Source: Methanobrevibacter sp.
Lineage (GTDB): Archaea > Methanobacteriota > Methanobacteria > Methanobacteriales > Methanobacteriaceae
Direction of reading: 5' to 3'
Length of the DNA stretch: 64,000 nucleotides
Assembly (NCBI GenBank): GCA_017407115.1
Contig: JAFQXD010000012.1
Span: 56,494 to 120,493 of the forward strand
This document shows positions 1-8,041 of this stretch, piece after piece (the stretch's first letter is position 1; each line of letters opens with the position of its first letter). Under the pieces are notes generated by a model. It had not been told where the DNA came from, did not search any database, and worked only from the letters and a program-made list of their open reading frames with translations. A program made the translations under genes and the position numbers.

Positions 1-93
1 TGAATTAAAAACAGTATATCAATTATAACCGAAATTATAACGTCATATACACTGTCATTATTAACTTTAATTTAATTTTTATATGATTGATAT

Positions 94-576
94 CTATTCT
101 GCAAAGAGATCATCATATTCTCCGGCATCCACATCTTTCTGTGCTTGTCTTGGGTCTTTGCCGTCTACGGAAATTCCCATACTTACACAGGTTCCCATGA
201 CTTCTTTGATAGCTGCTTTGTAATCGTTAGCAAGCAATGCATCGAATTTCATTCTTGCGATTTTCAAAGCGGTTTCAATTGGTAAGTCATTTACGATGTC
301 TAAACCTGGTTCGTGTGAACCTTTGTCGATGCCTAATTCTTCTTTGATTAATGAAGTAGTTGGTGGAGTACCGATTTCAATATCGACTTCTTTAGTGTCT
401 CTATCAATCATGACTTTGACTGGCACTTTCATTCCAGCAAAATCAGCAGTTTTTTGATTGATTTCGTCAACCACTTGCATCATGTTAATACCGAAAGGTC
501 CTAAAGCCGGGCCGATTGGAGGTCCTGCAGTTGCGCTTCCACCTTCGATAAGAACTTCGACTGTATCTTTAGCCAT
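94..576 (-). CDS. rpl11: Large ribosomal subunit protein uL11
   Basis: Ribosomal protein L11 binds the GTPase-associated region of 23S rRNA and forms the base of the stalk. The 160-residue length fits archaeal L11. The N-terminal domain carries the hallmark glycine/proline-rich stretch [14 protein letters not shown] at about residues 18-31, and the rest matches the rRNA-binding domain followed by an acidic tail. The ATG at 576 overlaps the stop of spt5 by one base and an AGGAGG-like ribosome-binding site sits just upstream inside spt5, so the two genes are translationally coupled. In archaea L1, L10 and L12 usually follow; the window ends before they could be seen. Identification is from motif and gene order. 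Confidence 0.97.
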   Translation of the reverse strand: MAKDTVEVLIEGGSATAGPPIGPALGPFGINMMQVVDEINQKTADFAGMKVPVKVMIDRDTKEVDIEIGTPPTTSLIKEELGIDKGSHEPGLDIVNDLPIETALKIARMKFDALLANDYKAAIKEVMGTCVSMGISVDGKDPRQAQKDVDAGEYDDLFAE

Positions 577-1046
577 CAGTCAGCCTCCTTTTGAATTATT
601 CTAATTTGATCAGCTTTAACAGTAACCGGAATTGGTACTGCAGCTTCTATTAACTCAAGGACGACTTCTTCACGTGATTCATCAATACGAACCACTTTCG
701 CCCTTTCACCTTTGAATGGTCCAGAAATAAGCTCAACAATACTTCCTTTTTGTATGGAGGAAATAATCGGTTCTGGTTTCAAGAATCTTTTTGCTTCATC
801 AAAAGTAATGCCTACACTACCTTCAACAACCCCTCTTAAATGTTGAACTTTTAAGTCAGGGTTTCTGAGATCTATTTTTGTTGAGGATTCAACTAAAATA
901 TACCCTTTTAAAGATTCCGGAACAAGGATTGAAGAAATGCCTACGCCATCAATGGTTCTAGCTTTACGAGCCAGGAGTCTGGCTACATTTCTTTCTTGAC
1001 CTGCAGAGGTCTTAAGAGCATATATGGAACTATTAGATTCTTCCAT
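576..1046 (-). CDS. spt5: Transcription elongation factor Spt5 (NusG family)
   Basis: Spt5 clamps RNA polymerase on DNA together with Spt4 and raises processivity. The 156-residue protein has an N-terminal NGN domain (about residues 8-88, with [17 protein letters not shown] at the start) and a C-terminal KOW domain (about 98-125, [18 protein letters not shown]). The ATG at 1046 is preceded by AGGTGAA on the minus strand, a good ribosome-binding site. It is one base from rpl11 but separated from secE by an unusually long 360-base gap that holds a structured RNA and two TATA boxes, so spt5-rpl11 probably has its own transcript with a roughly 160- to 240-base leader. Confidence 0.96.
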   Translation of the reverse strand: MEESNSSIYALKTSAGQERNVARLLARKARTIDGVGISSILVPESLKGYILVESSTKIDLRNPDLKVQHLRGVVEGSVGITFDEAKRFLKPEPIISSIQKGSIVELISGPFKGERAKVVRIDESREEVVLELIEAAVPIPVTVKADQIRIIQKEAD

Positions 1047-1088
1047 GAAAAATTCACCTATTTTTAATATTTGACTAAATTAATGAAG

Positions 1089-1206
1089 ATCCACAAAAAC
1101 GTGGATTCTTAGGTAATTCACAGATGTGAAAATTTACTAAGCGATCCCCTATTCTCCGATAGGTTCAAAATTATCATCCTCTCCAGATAATCTGAAAGGA
1201 TAAATT
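1089..1206 (-). ncRNA. Candidate structured RNA or 5' leader upstream of spt5-rpl11
   Basis: On the minus strand four hairpins follow each other almost without gaps: 1201-1176 (seven pairs, one bulged G, four pairs, three-base loop), 1163-1148 (CCUAU/AUAGG with loop CGGAGA), 1141-1108 (CUUAGUAA/UUACCUAAG around UUCACA/UGUGAA) and 1106-1089 (AUCCAC/GUGGAU). The segment is richer in G and C than the surrounding intergenic DNA. A TATA box at 1235-1228 would place the transcript start near 1206, exactly at the first hairpin. No open reading frame explains it and it is not a tRNA. It may be a leader controlling the ribosomal-protein operon or a stand-alone small RNA; I do not recognise the family. 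Confidence 0.6.
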
Positions 1207-1227
1207 CATACATTAAGTTAAAAGTTA

Positions 1228-1235
1228 TTATAAAA
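1228..1235 (-). promoter_or_regulatory. TATA box for structured RNA / spt5 transcript
   Basis: The minus strand reads TTTTATAA, a good archaeal TATA box. Archaeal start sites lie about 25 bases downstream, which is position 1206, the first base of the hairpin array. No convincing BRE is seen upstream. Confidence 0.45.
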
Positions 1236-1308
1236 GCCATAATTGTTCAAGAAAATAAAAGTCTTGAAAATCAGATTTCTATAATATATTTATCTATAAC
1301 TATAATAA

Positions 1309-1316
1309 TATATAAA
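1309..1316 (-). promoter_or_regulatory. Second TATA box between secE and spt5
   Basis: The minus strand reads TTTATATA, matching the archaeal consensus. A start near 1285 would give a leader of about 240 bases before spt5 that includes the whole hairpin array, long for a methanogen mRNA. It could act with or instead of the box at 1228-1235. Confidence 0.4.
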
Positions 1317-1406
1317 CTTTTTCAAAAAACTAGATTTTTGAAACAAAAAGTAAAATTACAAAATTTTATTATAAAAAGTTGGGATCAAAAAAATGAAGAA
1401 TTGGTT

Positions 1407-1586
1407 TTATAAACCAATCAATGAACCTAATAAAACTATAACAAAACCGATAACCCCAACGATTAAAACACCTATGGAAACCACTTTAGCCAGTTCCATG
1501 TATTCCTTGCCGTCAGGTTTTCTTGATACTTTCAATACTCTTTTACTGTCTTTTATAAATTTATCGAAACTTTCTTGTACGTTCAT
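1407..1586 (-). CDS. secE: Preprotein translocase subunit SecE (Sec61 gamma)
   Basis: SecE is the small clamp subunit of the Sec61/SecYEG protein-conducting channel in the cytoplasmic membrane. The 59-residue product has the expected amphipathic N-terminal helix (QESFDKFIKDSKRVLKVSRKPDGKEY) followed by one transmembrane helix (about residues 33-55) and almost nothing after it. The in-frame TTG at 1598 would add four residues, but the ATG at 1586 fits the conserved family start. It lies between ftsZ and spt5 as in most euryarchaea, which supports the call despite the small size. Confidence 0.92.
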   Translation of the reverse strand: MNVQESFDKFIKDSKRVLKVSRKPDGKEYMELAKVVSIGVLIVGVIGFVIVLLGSLIGL

Positions 1587-1720
1587 TTGAATACCCAAAA
1601 TAAAAAAACTATGAAAAAATCATAATTTAATGAATTATAATAAAATAATAGTAATAAAATAATTTATAACTTAAACATTAATAAATGTTTGCATTTTTGA
1701 AAAAAAAATAATAAATGGAA

Positions 1721-2857
1721 TTAGAAGATTCCATCAATGAAATCATCTAATTGATCATTAGCGGACTCTGATTCGGAAGCCTCATCAGCATAATCAATGT
1801 CCGGTTCATTATTGATATCGTAGTTGCTTTTAATGCCTGAAACAACCACAGTGGTCCTGACCATGTTTTGGAGACTTTCATCGATTTGAGTACCCCAAAT
1901 GATATTTGCCTCAGGATCGAGCTTGTCGGCAACAACCTGAACTATTTTTTCAGCTTCATGTAATGTTAAATCTGAACTTCCGGATATGTTTACCAAAGCG
2001 CCGGTAGCGTTGGAAATGTCGATATCCAACAATGGGCTGCTTAATGCTTCATGTACGGATTCCAAAGCTCTGTCGCCGGAATCGGATTCTCCCATACCAA
2101 TCATAGCCATTCCTGAACCGCTCATAATGCTTCTGATATCTGCGAAGTCCAAACTTACAAGACCTTTTTTGGTAATCAGTTCGGTTATTCCTTTAACGGC
2201 TCTTCCGAGGATTTCATCGGAAACCATGAAAGCTTTGTTTAAAGGCAAGTTAGGTGCAACTTCCAATAATTTGTCATTAGGAATTACGATAACAGTGTCT
2301 GCAGCTTCCTGGAGTTTTTCCAAACCTTGTTCTGCATTTTCTCTTCTTTTAATTCCTTCAGCAGAAAATGGCATGGTAGCAACTGCAACAGTGAGAGCTC
2401 CTAATTTTTTAGCTATTTTAGCGATGATTGGAGCTGAACCGGTACCGGTTCCACCACCAAGACCACAGGTGACAAATACCATGTCTGCGCCTTCCAATTC
2501 ATTTCTGATTTCGTCTTCACTTTCTTCAGCGCATTCTTCACCGACTGTTGGTTCTCCACCTGCACCTAATCCTTTGGAAGTTTGTCTTCCTAAAAGGATT
2601 TTCTTACTGGATTGACAGTAAAATAAATCTTGAGCATCGGTATTGACAGCGATTGTTGTTGCTCCTTCGATACCCATTTCGTTTAATCTTGAAATAGTGT
2701 TGTTTCCTGCTCCACCAGCACCAACAACAAATATATTAGTTCTAACACCTTGAATAATATTAATAAGATCTTCATCTATGTCTGAAGAGATTTTTTCGGG
2801 TGCTTTCTCTTCCATTCTTTGTTCAGATTCTTTGATTGCATCATCTATAAATTTCAC
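1721..2857 (-). CDS. ftsZ: Cell division GTPase FtsZ
   Basis: FtsZ polymerises into the Z-ring at midcell. The 378-residue protein has a roughly 38-residue archaeal N-terminal extension, the nucleotide-binding glycine loop [10 protein letters not shown] (about 44-53), the tubulin signature GGGTGTG (134-140) and the T7-loop region with NKAFMVSDE near residue 220. The C-terminal tail is acidic and ends in a short conserved peptide (DDFIDGIF). Translation starts at a GTG (2857) behind a GGGGTT stretch; no better ATG exists upstream in frame. It heads the ftsZ-secE-spt5-rpl11 block and has its own promoter. Confidence 0.97.
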   Translation of the reverse strand: MKFIDDAIKESEQRMEEKAPEKISSDIDEDLINIIQGVRTNIFVVGAGGAGNNTISRLNEMGIEGATTIAVNTDAQDLFYCQSSKKILLGRQTSKGLGAGGEPTVGEECAEESEDEIRNELEGADMVFVTCGLGGGTGTGSAPIIAKIAKKLGALTVAVATMPFSAEGIKRRENAEQGLEKLQEAADTVIVIPNDKLLEVAPNLPLNKAFMVSDEILGRAVKGITELITKKGLVSLDFADIRSIMSGSGMAMIGMGESDSGDRALESVHEALSSPLLDIDISNATGALVNISGSSDLTLHEAEKIVQVVADKLDPEANIIWGTQIDESLQNMVRTTVVVSGIKSNYDINNEPDIDYADEASESESANDQLDDFIDGIF

Positions 2858-2915
2858 GAATTAACCCCACATTCTGCTATTAAAATTAATTGTTAAATAT
2901 TTCTATCGTAACTAT

Positions 2916-2923
2916 TATATAAA
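2916..2923 (-). promoter_or_regulatory. TATA box upstream of ftsZ
   Basis: The minus strand reads TTTATATA 59 bases before the ftsZ GTG, giving a predicted start near 2893 and a leader of about 35 bases. Confidence 0.5.
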
Positions 2924-2978
2924 TGCACCTACTATTTAAGCATTTAGAAATTATGTGCAATGTTGAAAAATATTAATT

Positions 2979-3551
2979 TTAGTCCCTAGGCATTGCAATA
3001 ATTTCATGGAACGTCATGTCAAATAAGTTTTTCGAATTGACAGGAGTCAAAATAACAGCAGTATCGACCCCGTGGGCCCTGCCTCCGATTGCAATTATCT
3101 CCTCACCGACTGGAATGAGTCCTGCATCCGCAGCCATGATGGATATTTCGGCTGCCACCTTGACGCCGTGGGAAAACATTCTGAGGGTATCGGCCACTAC
3201 GTCCAAAGGAGAATATCCTCCATACTTATTGGTTACACCTCTTGCAGCTCCGCTGAATGCATGCAGGCCCTGAAATGTCTTGATTCCGACTTTTTCCAAT
3301 TCCTCAATCATTTCATCTGAAATGTCTGATTCGTTCTCGCCGCTGAATCCTACGTTGTGGGAAACGTTGACGATTGTAACTTCATCGCCGATAGCTTCAT
3401 GAAGCTTTAAAGCTGACTGGCCGGTTGAAGAGGCTATCAAAACGTATTTGATGTTTTCAGCCACATCCAGCTTGTCCTTAACGGCCGCAATCAGTTCATC
3501 TGTATAATCGTCACCTTGCTTGTCAAAATAGGTTATAAATTTCCTTGCCAT
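2979..3551 (-). CDS. Pyruvate-kinase C-terminal-domain-like protein
   Basis: The 190-residue protein looks like a free-standing pyruvate kinase alpha/beta (C-terminal) domain, a family conserved in methanogens (COG1751 type). Visible features are an alternating alpha/beta pattern, the segment YVLIASSTGQSALKLHEAIG that resembles the effector-site region of pyruvate kinase, and a glycine-rich C-terminal part with IAIGGRAHGVDTAVILTP. It lacks the catalytic TIM barrel, so it cannot be a pyruvate kinase; the biological role is unknown. The start ATG at 3551 has a GGTGA site seven bases upstream. It is divergent from the F420-ligase-like gene with a 71-base shared promoter region. Confidence 0.8.
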   Translation of the reverse strand: MARKFITYFDKQGDDYTDELIAAVKDKLDVAENIKYVLIASSTGQSALKLHEAIGDEVTIVNVSHNVGFSGENESDISDEMIEELEKVGIKTFQGLHAFSGAARGVTNKYGGYSPLDVVADTLRMFSHGVKVAAEISIMAADAGLIPVGEEIIAIGGRAHGVDTAVILTPVNSKNLFDMTFHEIIAMPRD

Positions 3552-3622
3552 GATTTCACCATCAATCTTATAAACTAATTTATGTTATATATAATATAAT
3601 TAATTTTTTATTTGAGATTTTT

Positions 3623-4477
3623 ATGAGCAATTTAGAAAACATCAAGCACGTAACCAACGGAGAATATATTGTAATTCCAATCGAAACCGGCTACATCAAG
3701 CCGAATGATGATTTGAGTGCCATCACAGAACCTGCAAAGGAACTGATGCAGGACGGAGACTATCTGGTGATAGCCGAAACGCCGATTTCTGTTTCACAAA
3801 ACAGGCTGGTGGATGAGTCAAAATACACACCGTCGCTAAGCGCAAAGTTTCTTACAACCGTCTGGAGCAAGTACCTGTGGGGATATGTTTTCGGACCACT
3901 TCTCGGAATCAAGGAAAGGACAATCAAAAACCTAAGAAAACTTCCAAAAGAGACAAATGCCCACAAGGAGGTTGTTCTCCAGCTCTACGGATGGAAGCAT
4001 GCCTTGAAACCTGCTTCTGAAGCCGGAATCGATTTAAGCAATGCTCCCGGAACATTCGTCTCACTTCTTCCTGAAAATCCCGAGAAGGTCGCAAAGGAAA
4101 TCAAGGCAGAAATCGGCAAAGACGTCTGCGTGATGATTATAGACACCGACGCCACATACATGAAAAACGGCAAGTATTTCACAGGCCTTCCGATAGCAAT
4201 AGAAGGCATCGATGCGGACAACGGGTTTTTCGGATATGTTAAAGGACAATTATGCGAGAACATGGGATCAACACCTCTTGGATGCAGCGAAAAGATGAGC
4301 GTGGAACATGCCCTTAAAATGGCCAATATAGCCGAGGACTATCAGAAATCACTTTCAACTGAAATGAAAACCATCCACAGTGTTAAAGCGGTGCTCGGCA
4401 CTGAAATCGATGAGGTCACAGTTGAGGCCCTCGATTCGATAACACATACCCCGGCCGTCATCATCAGAAAACGATAA
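3623..4477 (+). CDS. Coenzyme F420-0:L-glutamate ligase-like protein (CofE family)
   Basis: CofE adds glutamate to F420-0 using GTP. This 284-residue protein shares the family opening (IPIETGYIKPNDDL, about residues 18-31) and the later IIDTDATY segment (about 171-178) resembling the metal-binding part of the CofE fold. It is longer than ordinary CofE (about 250 residues) and carries an insertion around residues 75-130 (SKYLWGYVFGPLLGIKERTIKNL), so it is probably a divergent paralogue rather than the F420 enzyme itself. A TATA-like run near 3586 would give a short leader. The substrate is unknown. Confidence 0.7.
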   Translation: MSNLENIKHVTNGEYIVIPIETGYIKPNDDLSAITEPAKELMQDGDYLVIAETPISVSQNRLVDESKYTPSLSAKFLTTVWSKYLWGYVFGPLLGIKERTIKNLRKLPKETNAHKEVVLQLYGWKHALKPASEAGIDLSNAPGTFVSLLPENPEKVAKEIKAEIGKDVCVMIIDTDATYMKNGKYFTGLPIAIEGIDADNGFFGYVKGQLCENMGSTPLGCSEKMSVEHALKMANIAEDYQKSLSTEMKTIHSVKAVLGTEIDEVTVEALDSITHTPAVIIRKR

Positions 4478-4604
4478 TATAGTCAAACTTTTATAATAAA
4501 AAAAACAAAACTAAACATTAATATTAAACTTATCATAATTTATTTTAATTTTTCATTTTCAAAAGAAACTATGATAACCAGTAAAATCAATTAGGGGAAA
4601 TTAA

Positions 4605-5123
4605 ATGATAAATGATCCATTAGTAAAGACTTTATTAATCAATATTGTTGAAGATGAAAGCAATTTGCCGATTGTTGAAGCATTGATTGACGGCGTTGAA
4701 ACCGATGAGGAAATTGCCAAAAAAACAGATATCAAATTAAATATCGTTAGAAAAATACTTTACAAACTTTATGACATGGGATTGGCAAGTTATAAAAGAA
4801 GTAAAGACCCTGAAACCCAATGGTTTACATATTCATGGAAATTTGAAAAGGATGAAGTCATAAACCGCATCAAAAAGGATTCAGAACAGTACTTGAAAAT
4901 GCTCAATGACGAACTGGAAAGGGAAGAAAACAATATGTTTTTCATATGCCCACAGGGCCATGTAAGACTTGATTTTGATGACGCTTCCGATTATGAATTC
5001 TTATGTCCTGTCTGTATGGAAGAGCTGGAATTCCAGGACAATTCCGCTAACATTAAACAAATCAAAGAAGACCTGAAAATGGTCGAAAGTAATTTTAATT
5101 CCTTTAATGAAAAAAACCAATAG
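4605..5123 (+). CDS. tfe: Transcription initiation factor E alpha subunit (TFE)
   Basis: TFE helps open promoter DNA by binding the RNA polymerase clamp. The 172-residue protein has an N-terminal extended winged helix (about residues 1-90, with DEEIAKKTDIKLNIVRKILYKLYDMGLA as the helix-turn-helix), a short helical linker, and a C-terminal zinc ribbon (about 118-145). The ribbon reads ICPQGH then CPVC, so the usual first C-x2-C pair is C-x3-H here and one ligand may be a histidine. The ATG at 4605 follows TAGGGGAAA. The HD-domain gene starts five bases after the stop. Confidence 0.93.
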   Translation: MINDPLVKTLLINIVEDESNLPIVEALIDGVETDEEIAKKTDIKLNIVRKILYKLYDMGLASYKRSKDPETQWFTYSWKFEKDEVINRIKKDSEQYLKMLNDELEREENNMFFICPQGHVRLDFDDASDYEFLCPVCMEELEFQDNSANIKQIKEDLKMVESNFNSFNEKNQ

Positions 5124-5128
5124 ATAAA

Positions 5129-5620
5129 ATGGAACTGGAATTACTCAGAAAGGAAAACACTCCTGAAAATGTTATCGAACATTGCATAGCGGTTTGCAGA
5201 AAGGCTATGAAAATAGCTTCTAATTTTAAGGAGGCAGACCGTGATTTGATTCGAAAAGGCGCCCTTCTGCATGATATCGGAAGGTCCAAAACCCACGGCA
5301 TCACCCATGCAATCGAAGGCGTTGAGATTGCAAGAAAATACGGATATGCTGATGACGTGCTAAATATCATTGAAAGGCATATCGGTGCGGGAATCACAAA
5401 AGAGGAAGCAAAGGCATTGGGACTTCCCGAAAAGTCATATGTCCCACAGACCCTTGAAGAAAAGATTGTTGCCCATGCGGACAATCTGACAAGCGGAAGT
5501 GAGGAAGTTGACATTGATTTTGTAATAGAAAAATGGAGAAGGCAAATACCTGAGCCTGACGATAACATTGAAAGATTAATCAAACTGGATAACGAATTAA
5601 TAAAAGCTTTTGAGGAATGA
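5129..5620 (+). CDS. HD-domain phosphohydrolase (TIGR00295 family)
   Basis: The 163-residue protein has the HD-superfamily metal-binding pattern: HCIAVC (first His), LLHDIGRSKTHG (the HD pair, about residues 47-58), ITHAIEG (about 60-66), ERHIGAG (about 86-92) and AHADN (about 119-123). That is a complete set of ligands for a metal-dependent phosphohydrolase acting on nucleotides or similar phosphate esters. The family is widespread in archaea but its substrate is unknown. It sits five bases behind tfe and overlaps the archaeosine synthase gene by four bases (ATGA), so the three genes form one operon. Confidence 0.85.
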   Translation: MELELLRKENTPENVIEHCIAVCRKAMKIASNFKEADRDLIRKGALLHDIGRSKTHGITHAIEGVEIARKYGYADDVLNIIERHIGAGITKEEAKALGLPEKSYVPQTLEEKIVAHADNLTSGSEEVDIDFVIEKWRRQIPEPDDNIERLIKLDNELIKAFEE

Positions 5621-6531
5621 AAATGAAAGTGATATGCTCAAGTGAAGAATCCCTGTACCGTCCCGAAGCGGTGAGATGGAGACAGAGAATGGAAATGATG
5701 GAACCTTTTGGAGATACTGTAGTTTTATTGCCGTGCAGCATGAAAAAACCCTATTCCAACTCAAAATCACACCAGCAGTTTAGAAAGCTGACAAGGTCAT
5801 ACCAGGAGCTTATCGTAACCTCCCCATTCGGGATTTGTCCAAGAGAACTTGAAAACACCTTTCCGATTCAGTCCTATGACGTCAGCACAACCGGAAAATG
5901 GTCTGAAGATGAAATTGAAGAGACCGGAAAGCTGATTGAAAAATACACAAAAGGAAAGGAGATTGTAGCAAATCTCGCAGGAGGATACCTCCAATCAGCA
6001 GAGGCTTATCTTGATGATTTTACCAATGTCTGTGTTGATGACAGGCCAACATCACCGCAATCCCTTTATAATTTAAGGATGGAGCTTAAAAACCATAAAA
6101 AAATCAACAGAAGGGAAAAGACCTTGCATGAGTTAAGGTCAATTGCAAAATACCAGTTCGGCGAAAATGCGGACAAGTTCATTCCCGACAATGTCAAAAC
6201 CAAGGGAATGTATCACAAAAAAATCCTATCCAATGGAACCCAGCTGGCAATGCTCAATAAGGATTATGGAATGTATCGCTTAAACTTGCCTGGCGGTGAA
6301 ATCCTGAAGGATTTGGGCATCCATATTGTAAATATCGATTTTGATTTGACAACAAACACCGTTTTTGCACCTGGAATCGACAAGGCAGACCACAACATCA
6401 TTCCTAACGACGAAGTCGTTGTGGTTAAGGACGATACCGTTGTTGGAGTCGGCAAGGCCGTTATGACAGGCCGTGAAATGGAGGAATGCAATAATGGTAT
6501 AGGCGTCAAACTGAAGCACAGAGTAAAATAA
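5617..6531 (+). CDS. arcS: Archaeosine synthase ArcS, short form with PUA domain
   Basis: ArcS converts preQ0 at position 15 of tRNA towards archaeosine by adding lysine. The diagnostic motif PCSMKKPYSNSKSH is at about residues 41-54, followed by the second conserved element VTSPFGICPRELE. The C-terminal 75 residues form a PUA RNA-binding domain (from VFAPGIDKADHNIIPNDEVVVV). At 304 residues it is about half the length of classical ArcS, which begins with a tRNA-guanine transglycosylase-like domain; only the catalytic core and PUA part are present. The start codon overlaps the HD gene stop. The second ATG (5623) is also possible. Confidence 0.82.
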   Translation: MKMKVICSSEESLYRPEAVRWRQRMEMMEPFGDTVVLLPCSMKKPYSNSKSHQQFRKLTRSYQELIVTSPFGICPRELENTFPIQSYDVSTTGKWSEDEIEETGKLIEKYTKGKEIVANLAGGYLQSAEAYLDDFTNVCVDDRPTSPQSLYNLRMELKNHKKINRREKTLHELRSIAKYQFGENADKFIPDNVKTKGMYHKKILSNGTQLAMLNKDYGMYRLNLPGGEILKDLGIHIVNIDFDLTTNTVFAPGIDKADHNIIPNDEVVVVKDDTVVGVGKAVMTGREMEECNNGIGVKLKHRVK

Positions 6532-6584
6532 TTTATATACCATTAGTTTAAAAGTTATATGTACCAAAAATTAGGAGACTATTT

Positions 6585-6869
6585 ATGTCAGAAGATTTAG
6601 TGAATGATATTAAAGATGCAGTTTCTGTAATTAACGACCCACACATGGGAGTAAGTATTGTAGAAATGGGCATTGTACAAAACATTACTGTAGACGGAGA
6701 TCAAGCTGAAATTATCATTAAACCAACCAACCCTGGTTGTATGAGTATCACACGTATTGCTGCTGATGCTAAAATCAAAGCAGAAAGTGTTGAAGGTATT
6801 GATAATGCAAAAATCATCGTTGAAGGACATGCTATGGCAGACTCCATTAACGAAATGATTAATAGATAA
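6585..6869 (+). CDS. MIP18/DUF59-family Fe-S cluster assembly factor
   Basis: The 94-residue protein is a single DUF59 (MIP18) domain, related to SufT and PaaD, and likely assists maturation of Fe-S proteins. It shows the family features: INDPHMGVSIVEMGIVQNI (about residues 16-34), and NPGCMS (about 50-55), whose cysteine is the conserved functional residue. It has its own promoter: TTTATATA at 6534-6541 and a start site near 6560, with AGGAG before the ATG. It is upstream of tRNA-Ile and not clearly in an operon. Assignment to the family is firm; the client proteins are unknown. Confidence 0.88.
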   Translation: MSEDLVNDIKDAVSVINDPHMGVSIVEMGIVQNITVDGDQAEIIIKPTNPGCMSITRIAADAKIKAESVEGIDNAKIIVEGHAMADSINEMINR

Positions 6870-6910
6870 ATTTTTAAAAATCTTATATAATTCTATGTAT
6901 AACCGAAAGT

Positions 6911-6920
6911 GTTATATATA
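6911..6920 (+). promoter_or_regulatory. TATA box upstream of tRNA-Ile
   Basis: TTATATATAG preceded by GAAAGTG, a BRE-plus-TATA arrangement, about 60 bases before the mature tRNA. A weaker TATA-like AAGTATAAG at 6931-6939 may be an alternative. Confidence 0.45.
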
Positions 6921-6971
6921 GTAATTAATATAAGTATAAGTGTTGACAGTTAACTGTCACATGAATTTCAT

Positions 6972-7046
6972 AGGCTAGTGGCACAGCTTGGTTAGCGCGC
7001 TCGGCTGATAACCGGGAGGTCATGGGTTCGAATCCCATCTAGCCTA
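6972..7046 (+). tRNA. tRNA-Ile (anticodon GAU)
   Basis: A full cloverleaf can be drawn: acceptor stem AGGCTAG/CTAGCCT (seven pairs), D arm GCAC/GCGC with one A-C mismatch and the loop AGCTTGGTTA, anticodon stem CTCGG/CCGGG with loop CTGATAA (anticodon GAT), a five-base variable loop and T arm ATGGG-TTCGAAT-CCCAT. The discriminator is A at 7046. There is no intron and CCA is not encoded. G15 in the D loop (GGTT region) is where archaeosine would be placed; the arcS gene is just upstream. Confidence 0.96.
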
Positions 7047-7078
7047 CTTCTAACTATTTTTTAAGACATTTTCATTAT

Positions 7079-7133
7079 ATTTGGCAACCCTATCTAAATT
7101 TTCGCGAATTTTGAAAACTATTTTTTGCCAAAT
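7079..7133. promoter_or_regulatory. Inverted repeat upstream of the ACT-domain regulator gene
   Basis: ATTTGGCAA (7079-7087) and TTGCCAAAT (7125-7133) are perfect nine-base arms separated by 37 bases, with a central perfect palindrome TTCGCGAA at 7101-7108. The right arm lies just upstream of the TATA-like ATTATATG at 7141-7148 that would drive the ACT-domain gene. It could be an operator that loops or a stem following the tRNA transcript. Confidence 0.4.
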
Positions 7134-7169
7134 GAAAATCATTATATGTCACTTTGAACATAATATAAC

Positions 7170-7706
7170 TTGAATGTACAAAAAGTAGGAATGATGATTG
7201 AAATGTGGGAAAGAATCAATGAAAAGTTTAAAAAATATCCTGCACGCATGAGGGTTGCAGAAAAAATGATTGAATTGGGCCTCTCCATCAGCGAGGACGG
7301 CAAAATATACTGCGAAAACTTAAAGATAAGCGACAAGGCTCTTGCAACAGCCGCTGAAGTTGACAGAAGAGCAATAAAGTCAACCATAGAAATAATACAG
7401 GAAGACGAAGAACTCAACAACTTATTCTCAAATATCATTCCTGCCGGAACACTTCTAAAAAACATTGCAAAAAATCTGGAATTGGGAGTCATTGAAATAG
7501 AAGTGGGACCTCAAAGCGAAGGAATACTGGCTGCAACAACAGATTTGATTTCAAAAAAAGGAATAGGCATAAGGCAAGCCTATGCTGAAGATACGGAGCT
7601 TCAAAAAACTCCAATATTAACAATAATTACAGAAGAGCCTGTTAAAGGCGATTTAATAAACGAATTTTTAAAAATAAAAGGAGTGACAAGAGTATCAATC
7701 TATTGA
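7170..7706 (+). CDS. ACT-domain regulator of amino-acid metabolism (COG2061 type)
   Basis: The 178-residue protein has an N-terminal segment (about residues 8-85) with a helix-turn-helix-like stretch ([24 protein letters not shown]) and a C-terminal ACT domain (about 100-178, [39 protein letters not shown]). ACT domains bind amino acids, so a ligand-responsive regulator is likely. The start may be the ATG at 7170 (nearly leaderless from the TATA-like site at 7141-7148) or the ATG ATG pair at 7191. An inverted repeat precedes it. Its 3' end overlaps the convergent hypC by seven bases. Confidence 0.75.
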   Translation: MNVQKVGMMIEMWERINEKFKKYPARMRVAEKMIELGLSISEDGKIYCENLKISDKALATAAEVDRRAIKSTIEIIQEDEELNNLFSNIIPAGTLLKNIAKNLELGVIEIEVGPQSEGILAATTDLISKKGIGIRQAYAEDTELQKTPILTIITEEPVKGDLINEFLKIKGVTRVSIY

Positions 7707-7963
7707 TTTCTTTCTAACTCCAGCTGTTTATCTTCTTCTTCAAGGATTTCCAGAAGTTCTTCCCAGGCTTCCAAAGATTCTTTGGCGGCCTCTTCAGTTA
7801 ATTTTTCAATTGCATAACCTGCATGGATAAGAACATAATCGCCAACTTCGACTTCAGGCAGAAGATCCAGTTTAGCTTGTTGTCTTGCTCCACCGAAGTC
7901 TGCATATAACCAGTTTTCTTCTCTATTGATTTCAACGACATGGGCTGGTGCTGCAATACACAT
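7700..7963 (-). CDS. hypC: Hydrogenase maturation factor HypC/HupF
   Basis: HypC carries the Fe(CN)2CO precursor with HypD and delivers it to the large subunit of [NiFe] hydrogenases, which hydrogenotrophic methanogens need in several forms. The 87-residue protein begins [10 protein letters not shown], with the essential N-terminal Met-Cys; the beta-barrel core continues to about residue 58 ([16 protein letters not shown]) and the tail is a charged helix typical of the family. It is monocistronic here, away from other hyp genes, and convergent with the ACT-domain gene. Confidence 0.93.
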   Translation of the reverse strand: MCIAAPAHVVEINREENWLYADFGGARQQAKLDLLPEVEVGDYVLIHAGYAIEKLTEEAAKESLEAWEELLEILEEEDKQLELERNQ

Positions 7964-8041
7964 GATTTCATCTCCAAAATTTTAATATATACATTATTTA
8001 CTAAACTGATATTATATAAAATTATCTAAAAGGGTGTTTTA

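Noticed and set aside
1141..1175. tRNA-like T arm (GGTTCAAA) on the plus strand
   Set aside because: No matching stem or acceptor; the bases belong to the hairpin array read from the minus strand.
1393..1590. Plus-strand reading frame opposite secE
   Set aside because: It is the antisense of the secE gene; the minus-strand frame matches SecE and the conserved gene order.
1986..2615. Plus-strand frame of 209 codons opposite ftsZ
   Set aside because: Antisense shadow of ftsZ; composition is that of a complemented coding strand.
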